Part shown: positions 1 to 11,322 of the stretch, piece by piece | Numbering within the stretch: position 1 is the first letter of the stretch | Layout of the letters: each line of letters begins with the position of its first letter | DNA from: Neoceratodus forsteri | Taxonomy: Eukaryota > Chordata > Ceratodontiformes > Ceratodontidae | Direction: 5' to 3' | Assembly (NCBI GenBank): GCA_016271365.2 | Contig: CM057456.1 | Coordinates: 659,893,501 to 659,957,500 of the forward strand | Length of the DNA stretch: 64,000 bases | Notes under the pieces: model-generated | What the model was told of the DNA's origin: nothing | Seen by the model: only the letters and a program-made list of their open reading frames with translations | Database searches by the model: none | Position numbers and translations under genes: made by a program

Positions 1-400
1 AGGAAGGCAGCAGGTAAAGCCAACAGGATGCTGGGGTGTATTGCGAGAGGAATCTCACCCAGAAGTGGGGAGGTGATCCTGCCCCTGTTCAGTCAGGCCT
101 CACTTGGAGTACTGCGTGCAGTACTGGTGTCTGTTTCTGAAGAAGGATATGAGATTATTGGAGGGGGTACAGCGCAGGGCAACAAAGATGATCCAGGGAT
201 TGGAGGACAGACTCTACAAGGACAGACTGAGTGAGTTAAATATGTACACCCTGGAGGAGAGGAGGGATTTGGGGGATATGATCGAGACCATTAAATACTT
301 GAAGGGGATAAACAAGACAGGTACAGAAGGGGTCTTTAAGTTGAGGAGGGGAAGGGGGAGGGACATGAGAGACATGGTCTTAGATTGAAGGGGGGAAGAT
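1..400 (+). pseudogene. CR1 LINE fragment, reverse transcriptase C-terminal end
   Basis: The frame from 104 carries the typical CR1 ORF2 C-terminus: LEYCVQYW-like text, then VQRRATKMIQGL, then L-Y-K-D-R-L-S-E-L-N-M and an E-E-R-R-D-L-G-D-M-I-E block. The preceding G-C-I-A-R-G-I block is in a different frame, so at least one frameshift separates them. The copy is cut off by the window edge on the left and runs into pogo-like sequence near 430. It is a dead, 5'-truncated insertion. Confidence 0.85.
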
Positions 401-424
401 ATAGGAGAGAGATGAGGAACAAAA

Positions 425-710
425 ATTTCCCCAAAATTCCCCTCTGATCTGGAAGCAAAGGTGGACAGCTTTCTTCAGTACACTATCAAAATGAGAAAGC
501 TGCATGGCTACGAGCTGTCACAAATCGGTAACATGGACGAGACCCCTATGAATTTTGACCTCCCCTGCAACCGCACTGTGAACCCCTCTGGTAGTAAGTC
601 AGTATTGAGTAAAACCTCAGGTCATGAAAAAACACACTTCACTGCTGTGCTTTCTTGCATGGCTAATGGCACTAAACTAAAGACACTGATCGGATTTAGA
701 CAGTGATAGG
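425..710 (+). pseudogene. pogo/Tigger-type DNA transposase fragment
   Basis: The frame 461-706 (81 codons) contains N-M-D-E-T-P-M followed by N-R-T-V-N, then SGHEKTHFTAVLSCMANGTK. This is the start of the pogo/Tigger DDE transposase core; the D of M-D-E-T-P is the first catalytic aspartate. About 80 residues remain, where a complete transposase has over 400, and a TGA ends the frame. Its N-terminus (helix-turn-helix and CENP-B-like regions) is absent because CR1 sequence lies immediately upstream. The AT-rich stretch that follows to about 1140 may be the remainder of the same element. It is a relic. Confidence 0.75.
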
Positions 711-1140
711 GAGGGAGGGGATTTAGTTTTAGTTTACTTATACATGTTATTTCACTCTCTTTCATGTAATATTTGATGTTATATTACTTGTTTGATCTTT
801 CCTTGTTCTTCTGTTTGAATGCCATGGCAGAGAACGAAGCTGTTTTGGGCTTCTCTGAGTCAGAGTCCGTAGAGCTGGCTCATCGACTGTAATGAGGACT
901 GATTTAATTCATAGCACAGCAAGTATAATAGCACTTGGTGACTAGCAAATGTAACATATTTATTTGGTGAGATGCAAAACAAAATAAAAAATAAATAAAC
1001 TTGGTGTCTCACAAATGTACTCTATTTATTTGTTGATATGCAAAAAAAATTAATAAACTTGGCGTTGGCTTATACGCGGGTCATTAGTGTTTCTTAACTT
1101 TACACACAGCAACTGGGTGGGGTCAGTTTATACCCGAGTC
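711..1140. other. Unassigned AT-rich stretch with cttatacgcg motifs
   Basis: No coding sequence is supported. Near its right end there are related motifs: ggcttatacgcgggtc at 1070-1085, and gtttatacccgagtcggctt together with cttatgcgcaag at 1125-1155. Two near-identical 50-bp AT-rich segments (ttggtgactagcaaatgta at 936-954 and ttggtgtctcacaaatgta at 1000-1018) form a tandem duplication. The segment may be the 3' non-coding end of the pogo element upstream. Confidence 0.4.
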
Positions 1141-1145
1141 GGCTT

Positions 1146-2655
1146 ATGCGCAAGCTGATGGGCTATTCAATAACTGTGCAGCAAGGGGTGGTTCTCAGAG
1201 ACTGGTGGGTGGCGGAAGTGGTTTCGCTGCACAAGGGAGGAGACAAGGAGCAGCTGGAAAACTATAGACCTGTCAGCCTTACCGCAATGGTAGGAAAACT
1301 GATTGACGCACTAGCCAAAGAAGATTTAATGGAATACCTGGAGAAAAACAGACTTCAGGATAGTAAGCAGCGCAGACTTGACAGGGAAGTCTTGTCAGAC
1401 CAACCTGATAGTGTTCTTTGAGTGGGTAACCAAGGTAGTTGATAACAGCCATGCTGTAAATTTACTCTACTTTGACTTCAGCAAGGCATTCAATGCCACA
1501 TCAGCGGCTGCTGAAGAAGATGTGGGATCAGGAAAAAGCTAAAGAAACTGTACAGTGGGTAGGGAGTTGGTTGGAGGGGAGGTAGCAGAGAGTTGTGGTG
1601 AATGGGGTCAGATCAGAGGAAAGACAGGGTACTAGTAGAGTACCATAGGGATCAGTTCTAGGCCCAGTCCTCCTGAATATGTTCATCAGCAACTTGGAAG
1701 AGGGATTCTAGGGCAGGTTGTACCTATTCACATATGACACTAAACTCTGTGGTAGGGTTGACAACATGGAGGGAATAAGAGAGTTGCAGAGAGACATCCA
1801 GAGTCTGGCTACTGAAATGCAGTGCTGGAAAGTGCAAAGGTATGCACTTAGGCAACAAAAAAACCCTAACAGAGTATTGAGAGGGGGTACGCGGGATGCA
1901 CCATCAGAGGAAAGAGACCTAGGAGTCATCATGAGTGACTCCCTTAAACAAACTAGTCAATATAACAAGGCTTTCAGCAGGGTAGACGGGATCCTGGGGT
2001 GCATCAGTACAGGGTTCGACAGTAGAGGCAGGAGGTACTGTTACCATAGTATATGTCACTGGTGAGGCCACACCTGGAATACTGTGCTCAGTTCTGGAGT
2101 CCCCACCTAACTAAGGACCGAGACAAGTTGGAGAAGGTACAACGTACTCTGACCAAGATTATTCAGGGCCACGAGGGCAGATCCTATGAGGACTGGCTAA
2201 AGGCACTGAATATGTCTTCACTTGAAACCAGAAGAAGAAAGGGGGGATATGATAGAGACCTTCAAGTTCCTGAAAGGGATTAACAAGGTGGACTGTGAAG
2301 AATTAGTTACCAGGAACTGAGAAGATAGGACAAGAGCTCACGAGTGCATGTTAATGGACGGAAAGTTTTAAAAGGATGTGAGGAAGTATTACTTTACGGA
2401 ATAAGTGGGTGATCCATGTCATGGCCCACCTGCAGAGGTGGGTGACAAAACCATAAATGGCTTCAAACATGGCTGCGATAGAAATAAGGGGATATTTGCT
2501 ATTTAGCAAGAAGTTGGGGGGTGGAAACTCAGATAACAAAAGGGGGAATAGTGTAAGTGAAGGCCCCACAGAGACTGTAGATCCTGGGGTATGATAGGAT
2601 AATATGGGCAGACTGGGTGGACCATCTGCCTTTTTCTGTCATCATCGTCCGTGCT
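1146..2655 (+). pseudogene. CR1 LINE, 5'-truncated reverse transcriptase copy
   Basis: A degraded CR1 ORF2 can be followed in pieces across all three frames. It starts with the RT finger region (K-G-G-D-K-E-Q-L-E-N-Y-R-P-V-S-L-T), goes on through L-L-Y-F-D-F-S-K-A-F-N and the YADDT-equivalent area near 1735, and ends with the C-terminal block P-H-L-E-Y-C-A-Q-F-W near 2062. The family's 3' end sequence (gcagactgggtggaccatct, then cttctatgttttt) closes it at about 2609-2665. There are many frameshifts and stops. The copy sits upstream of the PKD exon at 2803 in the same orientation as the gene. Confidence 0.88.
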
Positions 2656-2802
2656 TCTATGTTTTTAAAGATAGATGCTATGATCATAATATAGTATTCT
2701 GCATTTAAATTGTCCTGATCAACCTGACTAAATAATTTAGTGCACAGTATTTTGTAGTTTTATGACCTACAAAAATCATTTTCTTTCTTTTTTTTTTTTT
2801 AG

Positions 2803-3056
2803 GATTCCTGTGGAAAAACAAAACATATATGTACAACTGGACTCTTCCGAATAACCAGTCAGTTGTCTCTGGCAGTCCTTTGTTCACATACAGGTGCACT
2901 CGGGCTAAGTCTCAAGTGATTGCTCTCACAGTCACCAACCTGGCATTCAGTGCTTCTGCTCCTCTTCTCTTGAATGTGTCGGAACTAGCAGCGGGCCCCA
3001 GGCTGAGCCATGCTGCTAATGCCGCAGCCCAACAGCCTGTCCTTTTTACCATCAAG
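2803..3056 (+). CDS. Exon of a PKD-domain (polycystin-1-like) gene, exon A
   Basis: A poly-T tract ends in AG at 2801-2802 and a GTAATG donor follows at 3057. The open frame starts two bases into the exon, so the acceptor is phase 1 and the donor phase 0. The first half reads as the C-terminal half of a PKD domain: a Y-N-W strand near residues 10-12, then F-T-Y, then the strand IALTVTN. This copy has no F-G-D-G, with an N-N-Q-S-V-V-S-G stretch in its place. The second half starts the next PKD domain, which continues in frame into the exon at 19914. In polycystins these domains are extracellular. Several N-x-S/T sites are present. Which paralogue (PKD1, PKD1L1 or another PKD-repeat protein) cannot be decided. 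The exon is intact, unlike every transposon frame around it. Confidence 0.75.
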
Positions 3057-3898
3057 GTAATGCATATTCTTTGTTTGAGTGTGTGGAGACTCATGATAAG
3101 CTCTGTGAACAGACTGGGATCTCAGGGAACGTTAGCAGGCTTAGAGCTATATTCCTAGAATCCTGCGAATATAGGAGATGGAGGGGGGATATGATTACTG
3201 CTTACAAGGCCATGCCTGGGCAGGGTGAAATGGACAGAGAATTTCTGGACACAGTCATGCATTTACAATTAAACCCACTCCCCATAGGTTCTAAATGCAT
3301 GCTGCAAGTTTGTGAAGTCTTACAACAGAGTGACATCAGAATAACGATTTGTCTGGTAACAAGTACAAAATCTGTGGCACATCATTGTATATGAAAAATA
3401 AAGATGTCTGTGATGTGCCCGCCCCGAAGTGTGAGACACTGCACTAGAAGAGCCCCTCTGCATGTGTCAGGCTTCAGTAATGGAAAGGGGAGAGGCTCAG
3501 TTCTAATTACTAGATATGAGTCTGGATGTTTATAGTGGTAAGACGCAGATGTAATTGCGTGATCCACCTGGGTCGGTATTCACTCGCCAGTGTCTGCTTG
3601 CCCTGTTTTCTTGAGCTGCATCCATTTTGCAACAAAATTATGCCATTTTTGGAAAATTTGTGTCACAAAATCCAGTTGATGAGCAGCAGTGGGACTTGCT
3701 GTGAAGGAAGCCACTAGTCCAGCCTCTTAGCTGGAGAGAGGTTGTTGCCATGGTAAACCTATGGTGGCTGGGGCATGCCTGCGGGTACCACGGGAACAAT
3801 GGCTGGGAAAAAATAATAGCCCCAAATGTTGTGCTGCACCATAAATAAAATGGTACAACTGCTCCCAGTACCTACATTTAGGGCTTTGGCAACATTTG
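3057..3898. other. Intronic stretch, mostly unassigned
   Basis: At 3165-3240 a short + frame (R-R-W-R-G-D-M-I-T-A-Y-K-A-M) resembles the end of a LINE reverse transcriptase, as in CR1 R-R-L-R-G-D-M-I. It is too short to class. I see nothing else in the interval. Confidence 0.3.
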
Positions 3899-4000
3899 GC
3901 TCTAAGGGCATGGACAGAGTTCACTATTCACATAATGGCAGTTCCACTGGAAGTGCTGATTTGTCAGAATGTCTTTAAGCTAAGCTCCTCCCACCACCTG
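3899..4000. repeat. Left inverted terminal repeat of DIRS-a
   Basis: Reverse complement of about 9521-9620 with roughly 75-80% identity by eye. Shared blocks include tggcagttcca-tggaagtgctga and agaatgtctttaagctaag followed by tcctcccaccacc. Confidence 0.8.
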
Positions 4001-4189
4001 GAACTATATCCTCCGGCTCCACCTGTGATGTCAGATCTTCTCTTCCGCTGGAAGAGTTTAGTCTCCACTTTTGCAGCTCTGCGCATTGTAGGACCTAAAG
4101 TGTGCCATTGGTGACTATTAGTTTTTCACAGAGTTTCTTTGGTTAAGCGTATTTTCTCGGTTCTGCTCCTGCCTCAGTAACAGAAGACA

Positions 4190-6345
4190 GAACACGAGGA
4201 AGTGCTGGCTTCAAGTTTTGCATCACATGCCAACAGAAGATGTCATGGATGGACTCACACGTGTTTTGCCTGTACTGTCTGGGGGCTGCACATGATGTCT
4301 CAGGCTGCGGCCTGTGCCAAATGATGCTCTTTTCTTCGTTGGAGGATCGCACAGCCTGGCTTATGCTCAGCTAGTCAACTGGGGCCTGAAACTACAGCCA
4401 AAAGGCCATTAGAAAGTTTCTGCTGCAGCAGGGTCAGTGGCCCAGCCTGCAACCATGAAGAGGTGGTGGCCAATGCTCCGGCTGGCACCTTGTCAGCTCC
4501 GGCGCTGCTCCCAGCAGGGGCCAGCATCAGAGCTTCCTTTACCGGTGAATTCCAGGAGATGTGTTGGGCCCTCCAGGCCTTCAGAGAGAGCCCTGTCCAC
4601 CATGGTAACAAACCAGGGTTTTAAATAATTGATTAGCAGTTTTTTTCTTGGGACAATACTAACTGTACAGAAAGCATTCATATAGGTTTTCTAGCAGTGT
4701 TATGTTTGTTAAACACAGTGAGGCAAGTGCTATGCATTTTCACAATGTTTTAGAACTTTTATGAGCAAAACGCTAATCAATTTTTAGAGTTAAATAAAAC
4801 CCTACAAACACAAGCAACGATAGTTATGGTATCAGGAGAGAACATGCTCCTCCCTCTCCCTCGACTACCCCAACTGTTCAACACATGTTGAGCACTTGAC
4901 TTTGGTTGAGCCTTCTTTGGTTGATGGCCAGGTCGTAAGCTCCATGGTGCCCCATCAGGCTTACTGACCTCAACACCAGCCGATCAGGTGGTTGAGATTT
5001 TTCTTGACCCCGTCAACCAGTTGCATTGGAGGAGGTCAATGAGGGGTCAGTCTCAAAGACAGTGGTGTTCATAGTCCTCACCCGGGGGGACATGGACCAG
5101 TTGGTGTCCACAACCGGCTCCTCAGTCTCCACTGAAGATAGTGCATGTTACTTATATTGCACCCCGGTGGCTTCACCTTGGTGTTGGCCCTTGGGTCGAT
5201 GGTTGAGGTCGAGATGTAGGTCAAGGCACCGTCACACTTTCAGTCTCACTCAACTGGGAGGTGTCAGCATTGATGTTCCTGGAACTTCTCATCTTCAGAC
5301 GAGAGGCTCAACCATCACATGCGTTGGTGCTATGTCGAAGTCCTCTGGCAGCAATGGACCATGGTGGGGCAGGGTAGGGCGCTACTCCTGACCCCTATGG
5401 TTGACGGGCCAGCACCAGTCAAGCCCATGCTGGTCCACCAAAGACATTTGACCCCGTACTTGTCTCTCCATCCTTGCAGGTGGAGCCTCTTCCACCACAG
5501 CCTTTGGTAGGAGCCCCAACCAAGGATTCCTGTGCTGTGGCCGACTTGCCAGCCTGGCTGTCAGTGGACATCACTCAGATGGATGACTCTAGGGCAATCC
5601 ACAGTAGCAAACAGTGGATGAACATTTCTCAGGAGTCCTTAGATGACTCAGATGGCTCATCTATGCAGTTGTCGGGGATGCATACCTTTGACTGTGGATA
5701 GGCCAAGGAGTTGACTACCAACCATGGGCTGGTGTCATTTGGGGCTCTATCCAAACTAATTTCAGAGTCCATGTCTGTCCCACTGGAGCCTGTTCAGAAA
5801 ATGACTAAGTACCCTTTCACAGACATCCTCGAGATGTTCAGAGACCACAGGGACATGGACAAGCCCTGCAACAAGGAGTCAAAAAAGCTTGACCATATGG
5901 CCAGGAAGGACTACACTGTGAGCTATGCCATGATGATGGCCAGCTGTGGGCACTCCCTGCTGGGAGTCCTTGAGAAGTTCTTTCTCACCTGCCTGCTGAT
6001 AAGCAGCTGCCGGTGAAGTTGGTCAGAGACCAGGGTCAAGTGCTGGCTAAACACCAGCTCCAGATGGCCTTGGATATGGGTGACTCCTGCACCTATGCCA
6101 TGGCAGCAAATGTCATGATGCATCACAGGGCCTGGCTGAGGCTGTCCACCTTCATGACGGACACTCGGCAGAAGCTAATCAATGTCCCCTTCTTGGGCAT
6201 CAACCTCTTTGGCCCAAGGGTGGAAGGACATCTCACAAGGGTTGAAAAGTCCAGTGCCACCCTGGACTCTGTGGTTTCATCCCAGAAGGACCCACAGGCT
6301 CAGAAACTCAAAAAGAAAGCCTTTCAGTTTCTGTCCTTTTAGCCA
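4190..6345 (+). pseudogene. DIRS-a gag-like region (broken)
   Basis: The region starts with a cysteine-rich stretch near 4210-4330 (F-C-I-T-C-Q-Q-K-M, then H-V-F-C-L-Y-C-L-G-A-A-H-D) that resembles the zinc-binding start of DIRS gag proteins. After the AT-rich block it continues as a serine/proline-rich frame in several pieces. These are 5026-5391, 5474-5701 (with L-P-A-W-L-S-V-D and an acidic S-Q-E-S-L-D-D-S-D stretch), 5711-6016 and 6013-6345. The last piece corresponds to the conserved C-terminal gag segment just before the RT. No single frame spans it. Confidence 0.6.
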
Positions 6346-6599
6346 CAGCAGCCTCAGCAGCAGCTGCCCCAACAGGAGCAATATAAGCTTAGCACCCCAA
6401 GGCCAAGTTCTCTGGCCAGGGGCCCAGAAGACGGGGGTAGGGTAAGTGATGCCCCTCTGGCTCCAGCAGCTGATGGCCTCTCCAGAGTTACCCAGTGAGG
6501 GGTCGGGGGTAGCAACCACCCACCTGTCCAGTCCCTGACCCTGCTGCCTGTGGGGGGCTGGCAGAACTTCTGGCCACACTGGTCCATCATGACTACAGA

Positions 6600-8110
6600 C
6601 AAGTGGGTTCTCAAGGTGTTGGCAGAGGGTTGCCTCTAGATTTCGAGACTCTCCCACCTTACCAATCCCATGCTCTAAAGGAGCCCTCTGTGTTGCAGGA
6701 CATGCTGTCCACCCTCAGGGAGGATGTTGCTCAGCTCCTTGTGAAAGGGGCTATAGCCCATGTCCCAGACACCCTGCTAAGCCAGGGGTACATGTCCAGG
6801 TACTTCCTGGTCCTAAAACAGACAAGGGGCGCCTCATACTGGATCTGCTCAGTCTTAATCAGTTCTTATGCAAGCACAGGTTCCAGATGGTCACTCTGAC
6901 ACAGATTATACCATCCCTGGAGCAGGGCATGTGGTTCTGCACCCTGGACCTCAAGGACATGTTCTTCCACATCCCAGTCCATCCGTCTCACTGGCAATAC
7001 TTCTGGTTCCTCACAGAAGGCATTCTATATCAGTTGCCTTTTGGCATATCATCCACGCCCAGTGTCTTCACCAAGTGCATGGCAGTGGTGGCAGCCTCCC
7101 TGCGGCACAAGGGCATCAGGGTATACCCCTACTGAGGTGATAGTCTGATTGTTGGGCCGTCCAAGGAGGCTATGGAATGGTCCAGGGATCTGGTACTCCA
7201 GAGCTGCAAAGACTTGGGCCTCTTCATCAACCTGGCCAAGTCCGAATGAATCCCCTCACAGGTGATTCACTTTATCGGGACACAGCTAGACTCCCTTCAG
7301 GCAAAGGTCTGCCTCTCTGCAAATCAGGCCCTAGCTCTTACCTCCTTTGCCTGATCATTTCAGGTTGGGTACTTGCGCCCCTGCCTACTACTTCCTGTGG
7401 CTGCTGGGTTACATGGCATCCTGCACTTGCATGTTCCACTGGGCCTGCTGGCAGATGTGGCACCTGCAGTGGGAATTGAGTCATCAATAGTCCCAGCACC
7501 TAGGACATTTGGACCAGTCTGTCACAGTGACCCAGCTGATGTGGGATGCCATCCAATGGTGGCTGGTCCCAGAACATTTGGAGGAAGAAGTCCTGTTTGT
7601 CTGCCAAGAATTGACCATCACTCTCAAGACAGACGCATCTCTGGTGGGTGGGGAGCTCACTTGGGGGCCCACAGGTTCTGATCATCCAGGGAGTCCTATC
7701 ACCAAATCAACATGCTAGAGGTTCGTGCAGTGCAACTAGCTCTGACAAATTTGCTTCTTTGGTCAGGGGTCAGGTCATGCAAGTCCAAACAGACAATGCC
7801 ATGACCATATTCTACCTGAACAGGTAGGGCAACATGCACTCCCTTCCCTTGTGTCAGGAGACCCTCCATACCTGGATTCTCATGTGCAGCCTGGGTGCAG
7901 GTCTCCTGGAGATTCATGTTACCAGAGTGGACAGTCAGCTGGCAGATGTTCTTAGCCAGGTAGGAGAGATGTTGCACAAGTGGTCCTTGCATCAGGAGCT
8001 GGTAAATCACCTGTTCTCCCTGTGGGGCACACCTCTGGTGGACCTGTTTACCTTCTGGGAGAATGCAAAACTGAGGCTGTTTTGTGCCCACCCCCCACAG
8101 CCCAGGACAC
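6600..8110 (+). pseudogene. DIRS-a reverse transcriptase / RNase H region (broken)
   Basis: The RT fingers and palm are readable at 6660-7140. They include Y-F-L-V-L-K-Q-T-R-G, the strand V-T-L-T-Q-I-I-P-S-L, LDLKDMFFHIPVHPSHWQYF and LPFGISSTPSVFTKCMAVVA. The Y-L-D-D catalytic box is destroyed: the codons at 7130-7141 read Y, stop, G, D. An RNase H-like part follows, with K-T-D-A-S-L-V-G-G near 7627 and M-L-E-V-R-A-V-Q-L-A near 7713. At least three frame changes occur. The frame G-M-W-F-C-T-L-D-L-K-D is the longest clean run. Confidence 0.85.
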
Positions 8111-8149
8111 TGATGTGGGATGCCTTTGCAAGGCCCTGAACCCCAGGTC

Positions 8150-9426
8150 TTGTGTATGCATTTTCTTCCTTTCCCCCGATCCACCAGGTGGTGGTCAAGA
8201 TCCAGAAGGACAAGGCATGGATGATCCTCTCAGCTCTGGAATGGTCACAGCAGTTCTGGTGCCTTGATCTCCACAGCCTCAGCAGCAGGCCTCTGTGGCA
8301 GTTGCATCTTTGCCTGAACCTGCTGACCAAACAACAGGGGAAGGTCCTGCACTCAGACCTTCAGTCCCTGCCCCTCACAGCCAGATTTCTGAGCGGCTAG
8401 AGTTCCAGGCTTTAGGTCTTTTAGAATATGTGCTCCACATTGTAGAGGCCTCCTGGAAAGAGTCACCTCCCCAGTGCTACGCCTTACAATGGAAAAGATT
8501 TTCCATTTGATGTCTGGATAAGGAGCTTGATCCCCTTGCCTGCCCCGTCGAGTACCTCTGGTCCCTCTCCAGCTGGGGGTACGAAAGACAACCCTCAGGA
8601 TGCTCCTGGCAGTCATCTCTCCATATGGGGCAAGGGCTGGTATGTTAACAGTGGCCCAGGAGAAGGTGGTTGGGTGCTTTTTCAAGGGTCTGGACTGCCT
8701 GTCCACTCTGGTGCGTGAAACCACCACCACCATAGGACCTACTGCTGGTGCTGGCTATGCTCATGGGCAAGCCATTTGAGCCTATGTACAGGTGTGAGAT
8801 GTCACAACTGTCATGGAAGATGGCCTTCTTGGTGGCCATCACGTCAGCCAGAAGGATAAGTGCACTCCAGGCATTCTCGGTGGAGTTTCCATATCTGGTC
8901 TTGCACAGGGACAAAGTCATGCTTTGCCCCCCACCCCATGTACCTCCGAAAAGGTTGTATCAGAGTTCCATGTTAACCAGGTGGTGAAACTTTCGATATA
9001 TTTAACAAGCCCATCTTCAGAGGCTGACTGCAGGCTCCATATTGTGGACCTGTGGCAGCTGCTCTCTTACTATGTTGAGCACATGGCTGGAGTTCGGGGT
9101 GAGATTTGCTAGCTGTTTGTAACATGTGCTGAAGCCACACCTGGTAGACTGGCAGCAAAGTGGATGATTGGCAAGTGGATAACATCTGGCATCAACCTCT
9201 CTATAGGTTGGTTGGTATGGAGCCATCTGTAGGGCTTAGGACTTATTCCACCAGACATACTGCTGCCTCGGTGGCTGCTTCCAGGGACATTCCTATCCAG
9301 GAGATCTGCAGGGCTGCCACCCAAAAGTTGGCACATACCTTCATCTCCCATTTCAGCTTCGATCTTGAGTCTCATGAGGATGCACCATTTGGGACCTCCG
9401 TTCTCAAATTTCTATTTGCCAAGTAG
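8150..9426 (+). pseudogene. DIRS-a tyrosine recombinase region (broken)
   Basis: The C-terminal part (9160-9426) has Y-S-T-R-H-T-A-A-S-V-A, then I-Q-E-I-C-R-A-A-T and H-T-F-I-S-H-F. This is the second half of the DIRS tyrosine recombinase, with the H-x-x-R-like box and the terminal segment where the nucleophilic tyrosine sits; here F replaces Y in S-H-F-S-F. Upstream, 8748-8987 gives V-A-I-T-S-A-R-R-I-S-A-L-Q-A with the first catalytic arginine, then F-P-Y-L-V-L-H-R-D-K-V. The N-terminal part (8150-8750) is spread over several frames. It ends in TAG just before the internal complementary region. Confidence 0.85.
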
Positions 9427-9439
9427 GAGAGCACACCTT

Positions 9440-9632
9440 GCCCCGGAGAACTGCTGGAAGTCTGCCATTGTATGGAGAGTGAACTATGTCCATGCCCCTA
9501 GAAAATAGGTTACTCACCTGGTGGTGGGAGGATCTTAGCTTAAAGACATTCTGTTGAGTCAGCACTTCCATTGGAACTGCCAATGTATGGATGTGAACTG
9601 TGTGCCACTCCTAGAACTATGGGTGCAGGTGA
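9440..9632. repeat. Internal complementary region and right inverted repeat of DIRS-a
   Basis: At 9460-9535 the sequence gtgaactatgtccatgcccc and its flanks is complementary to the left terminal repeat. From 9521 the right terminal repeat follows directly. The motif ggttactcacctg (9508-9520) recurs as its complement caggtgagtaacc at 9626-9638. This abutment of an internal copy and the terminal repeat is the standard DIRS 3' architecture. Confidence 0.75.
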
Positions 9633-9953
9633 GTAACCAGTTTATTTCATGATTGAAATTTGGTATAAATTACTATTTCACGTTTCCAAAATTCAACAAC
9701 AACAAAAAGAAATCAGGAAACTTTTTCATTTTCAAAGGGCAAAACATACCAATTGTTTAACATGCAAATTGTTTTTGCAGCATTGTTGCTTTGCATTAAA
9801 GATGCCTCAAATTAAAAGTCTTACTTTTTAATAAGCAGAGTATTAGAAATGTGGATTCTTTCCCTACAGATAGAACATTAGAACATTACAGGTAAAATAT
9901 CTGCAGTTTCCATACTTTGGGAAAATACACTAGGAAAACATTACTAAAACAGT

Positions 9954-10551
9954 TAAGTAGCCGGCCTGCCAGGGCAGCGGTTGGGTTTCTGCTTGGGATG
10001 CTGATGCCCCAGGTTTGGGAATGCATCTGAGGCATCAGAGGGCTGGAGGGTGAGAGGATAAGGAGCGACCGGTGAGTGATTGACTGACTCCTGGTGGAGG
10101 CTGGTGGTGGTGGGGGGATACAGCTGTCAGGGAGGCATTGCCAGATATCTGCGCACTCACGCATTATGTCATTTCACACCACGCCTCCTGGAGAGCTTTA
10201 CTCCGAAAAACTGCTGCCAGCTCCATGCATGACACCCTGCTTCTTCAGCTCCACACCGCCCTTCGTGATGCCTGGCTGGTGACCGAGCGTGCAGTCTCTG
10301 TTGGTATAGCCTGGTCCTGTGGCCCCACCCTAGGGGGGTAAGCTAGGAAGGACTCCTGGAGGATTCCTTTGCTGGGAACCATGAATAGTCTTCCACGGGA
10401 GCCATGCCTACTCAGCAGCCCTACCCAGAGGGGATAAGCTAAGGTGGATCATCGTTCCAGGTAAGTCCTTGAGAGGTAGTGTGGGTCCAGGAGAGTGGGG
10501 GCTGAGCCACCGGAGGACTGGCACCATAAAGCGTAGTAACAAAAAAAAAAA
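9954..10551 (+). mobile_element. Long tRNA-like SINE with target-site duplication (copy 1)
   Basis: The element is flanked by the 11-bp direct repeat actaaaacagt (9943-9953 and 10552-10562) and ends in an A-rich tail (10540-10551). The head (gcctgccagggcagcggttg, then a tctgcttgggatgctgatgcc block) resembles an RNA polymerase III promoter region of tRNA type. The body shares tggtggaggctgg, ctgccagctccatgcatga and a pair of ccac/ggta-containing 3' repeats with the copy at 42997-43510. At about 600 bp it is long for a SINE. No coding sequence. Confidence 0.7.
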
Positions 10552-10984
10552 ACTAAAACAGTACAATACCTGTGAATCAGTTGTACATGAGCCACTGTTT
10601 CTCAGTTGTGTAACCTAGTTAAGTACATTGTTGCAAATAATAATAAACCCCAACAGCATCAAAAGAAAGCATGTCAAAGTTGTTTAAATGGCAGGGCTCT
10701 GCCAAAATAAAAAGGTGTAAACAAATCATTATGCTTAGATCAGTAGCTATAAAATGTTATTGTTTTCCAAATGTCTGGTTTGGACTCATCAGTGTTTATG
10801 GCTGCATAACAGAAGTATGCAACATATTGCTATTACACAGTAGAGAGGGGGGACTCCAGAAGCACATGACCGGATACCTAGACTGTGTCCTTCCACAGTG
10901 GAGTTGAAGCACATGCGGTCCTCTTGATTTACTACAGTGCTGCTCCTCACTCCCCTATCACTATTTTCCTGCTGTGTGTTCACT

Positions 10985-11322
10985 TCAGGTTCAATTTTAG
11001 GGTTCGGAGCTATGTGGCACCCCCACCCTGTAATGATTCCCCTTTTATCTAGTGGCACCCCCACCCTCTGATAGTCAGTGCCATATTGCCCTAATGTTTC
11101 CCTGGTGTCTAATAGAACCCCCTGCCCTCTGATCACTGTTCCCTATCTATGTAATCTTTCCCTGGTGTTTAGTGGCACTCCCCTGTCCTCCCATCGCCAT
11201 CCCCATGTTTTCATAATGTTTCTTGGTGTCTAGTAGTGCCCCCACCCTCTGATTGCCATCCCCATATTTTCATAATGTTTCCCTGTTATCCAGTGACACC
11301 CCCACCCTCCGATCACCATATA
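10985..11322 (-). repeat. 61-bp minisatellite, array A
   Basis: About five to six copies of a unit with agtggcacccccaccctctg, then atcgccatccccat and ttccctggtgtct. Unit starts are spaced about 60 bp apart (near 11110, 11172, 11231 and 11291). It is the reverse complement of array B at 12490-13225. Confidence 0.8.

Larger units (their letters stand above)
3899..9632 (+). mobile_element. DIRS-type tyrosine-recombinase retrotransposon, old copy (DIRS-a)
   Basis: The left end (about 3899-4000, starting tctaagggcatggac) is an imperfect inverted copy of the right end (about 9521-9620). The shared core is gaatgtctttaagctaag on the left and cttagcttaaagacattc on the right. A third, internal copy at about 9440-9520 resembles the internal complementary region that lets DIRS elements close into a circle. 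Between the ends, gag-like, RT/RNase H and tyrosine recombinase regions follow in DIRS order. All are broken by stops and frameshifts. An AT-rich block at about 4615-4830 looks like foreign sequence inside the gag region. Inserted in the first long intron, in gene orientation. Confidence 0.85.

Noticed and set aside
2912..3094. 60-codon minus ORF across the PKD exon.
   Set aside because: Antisense shadow of the exon at 2803-3056.
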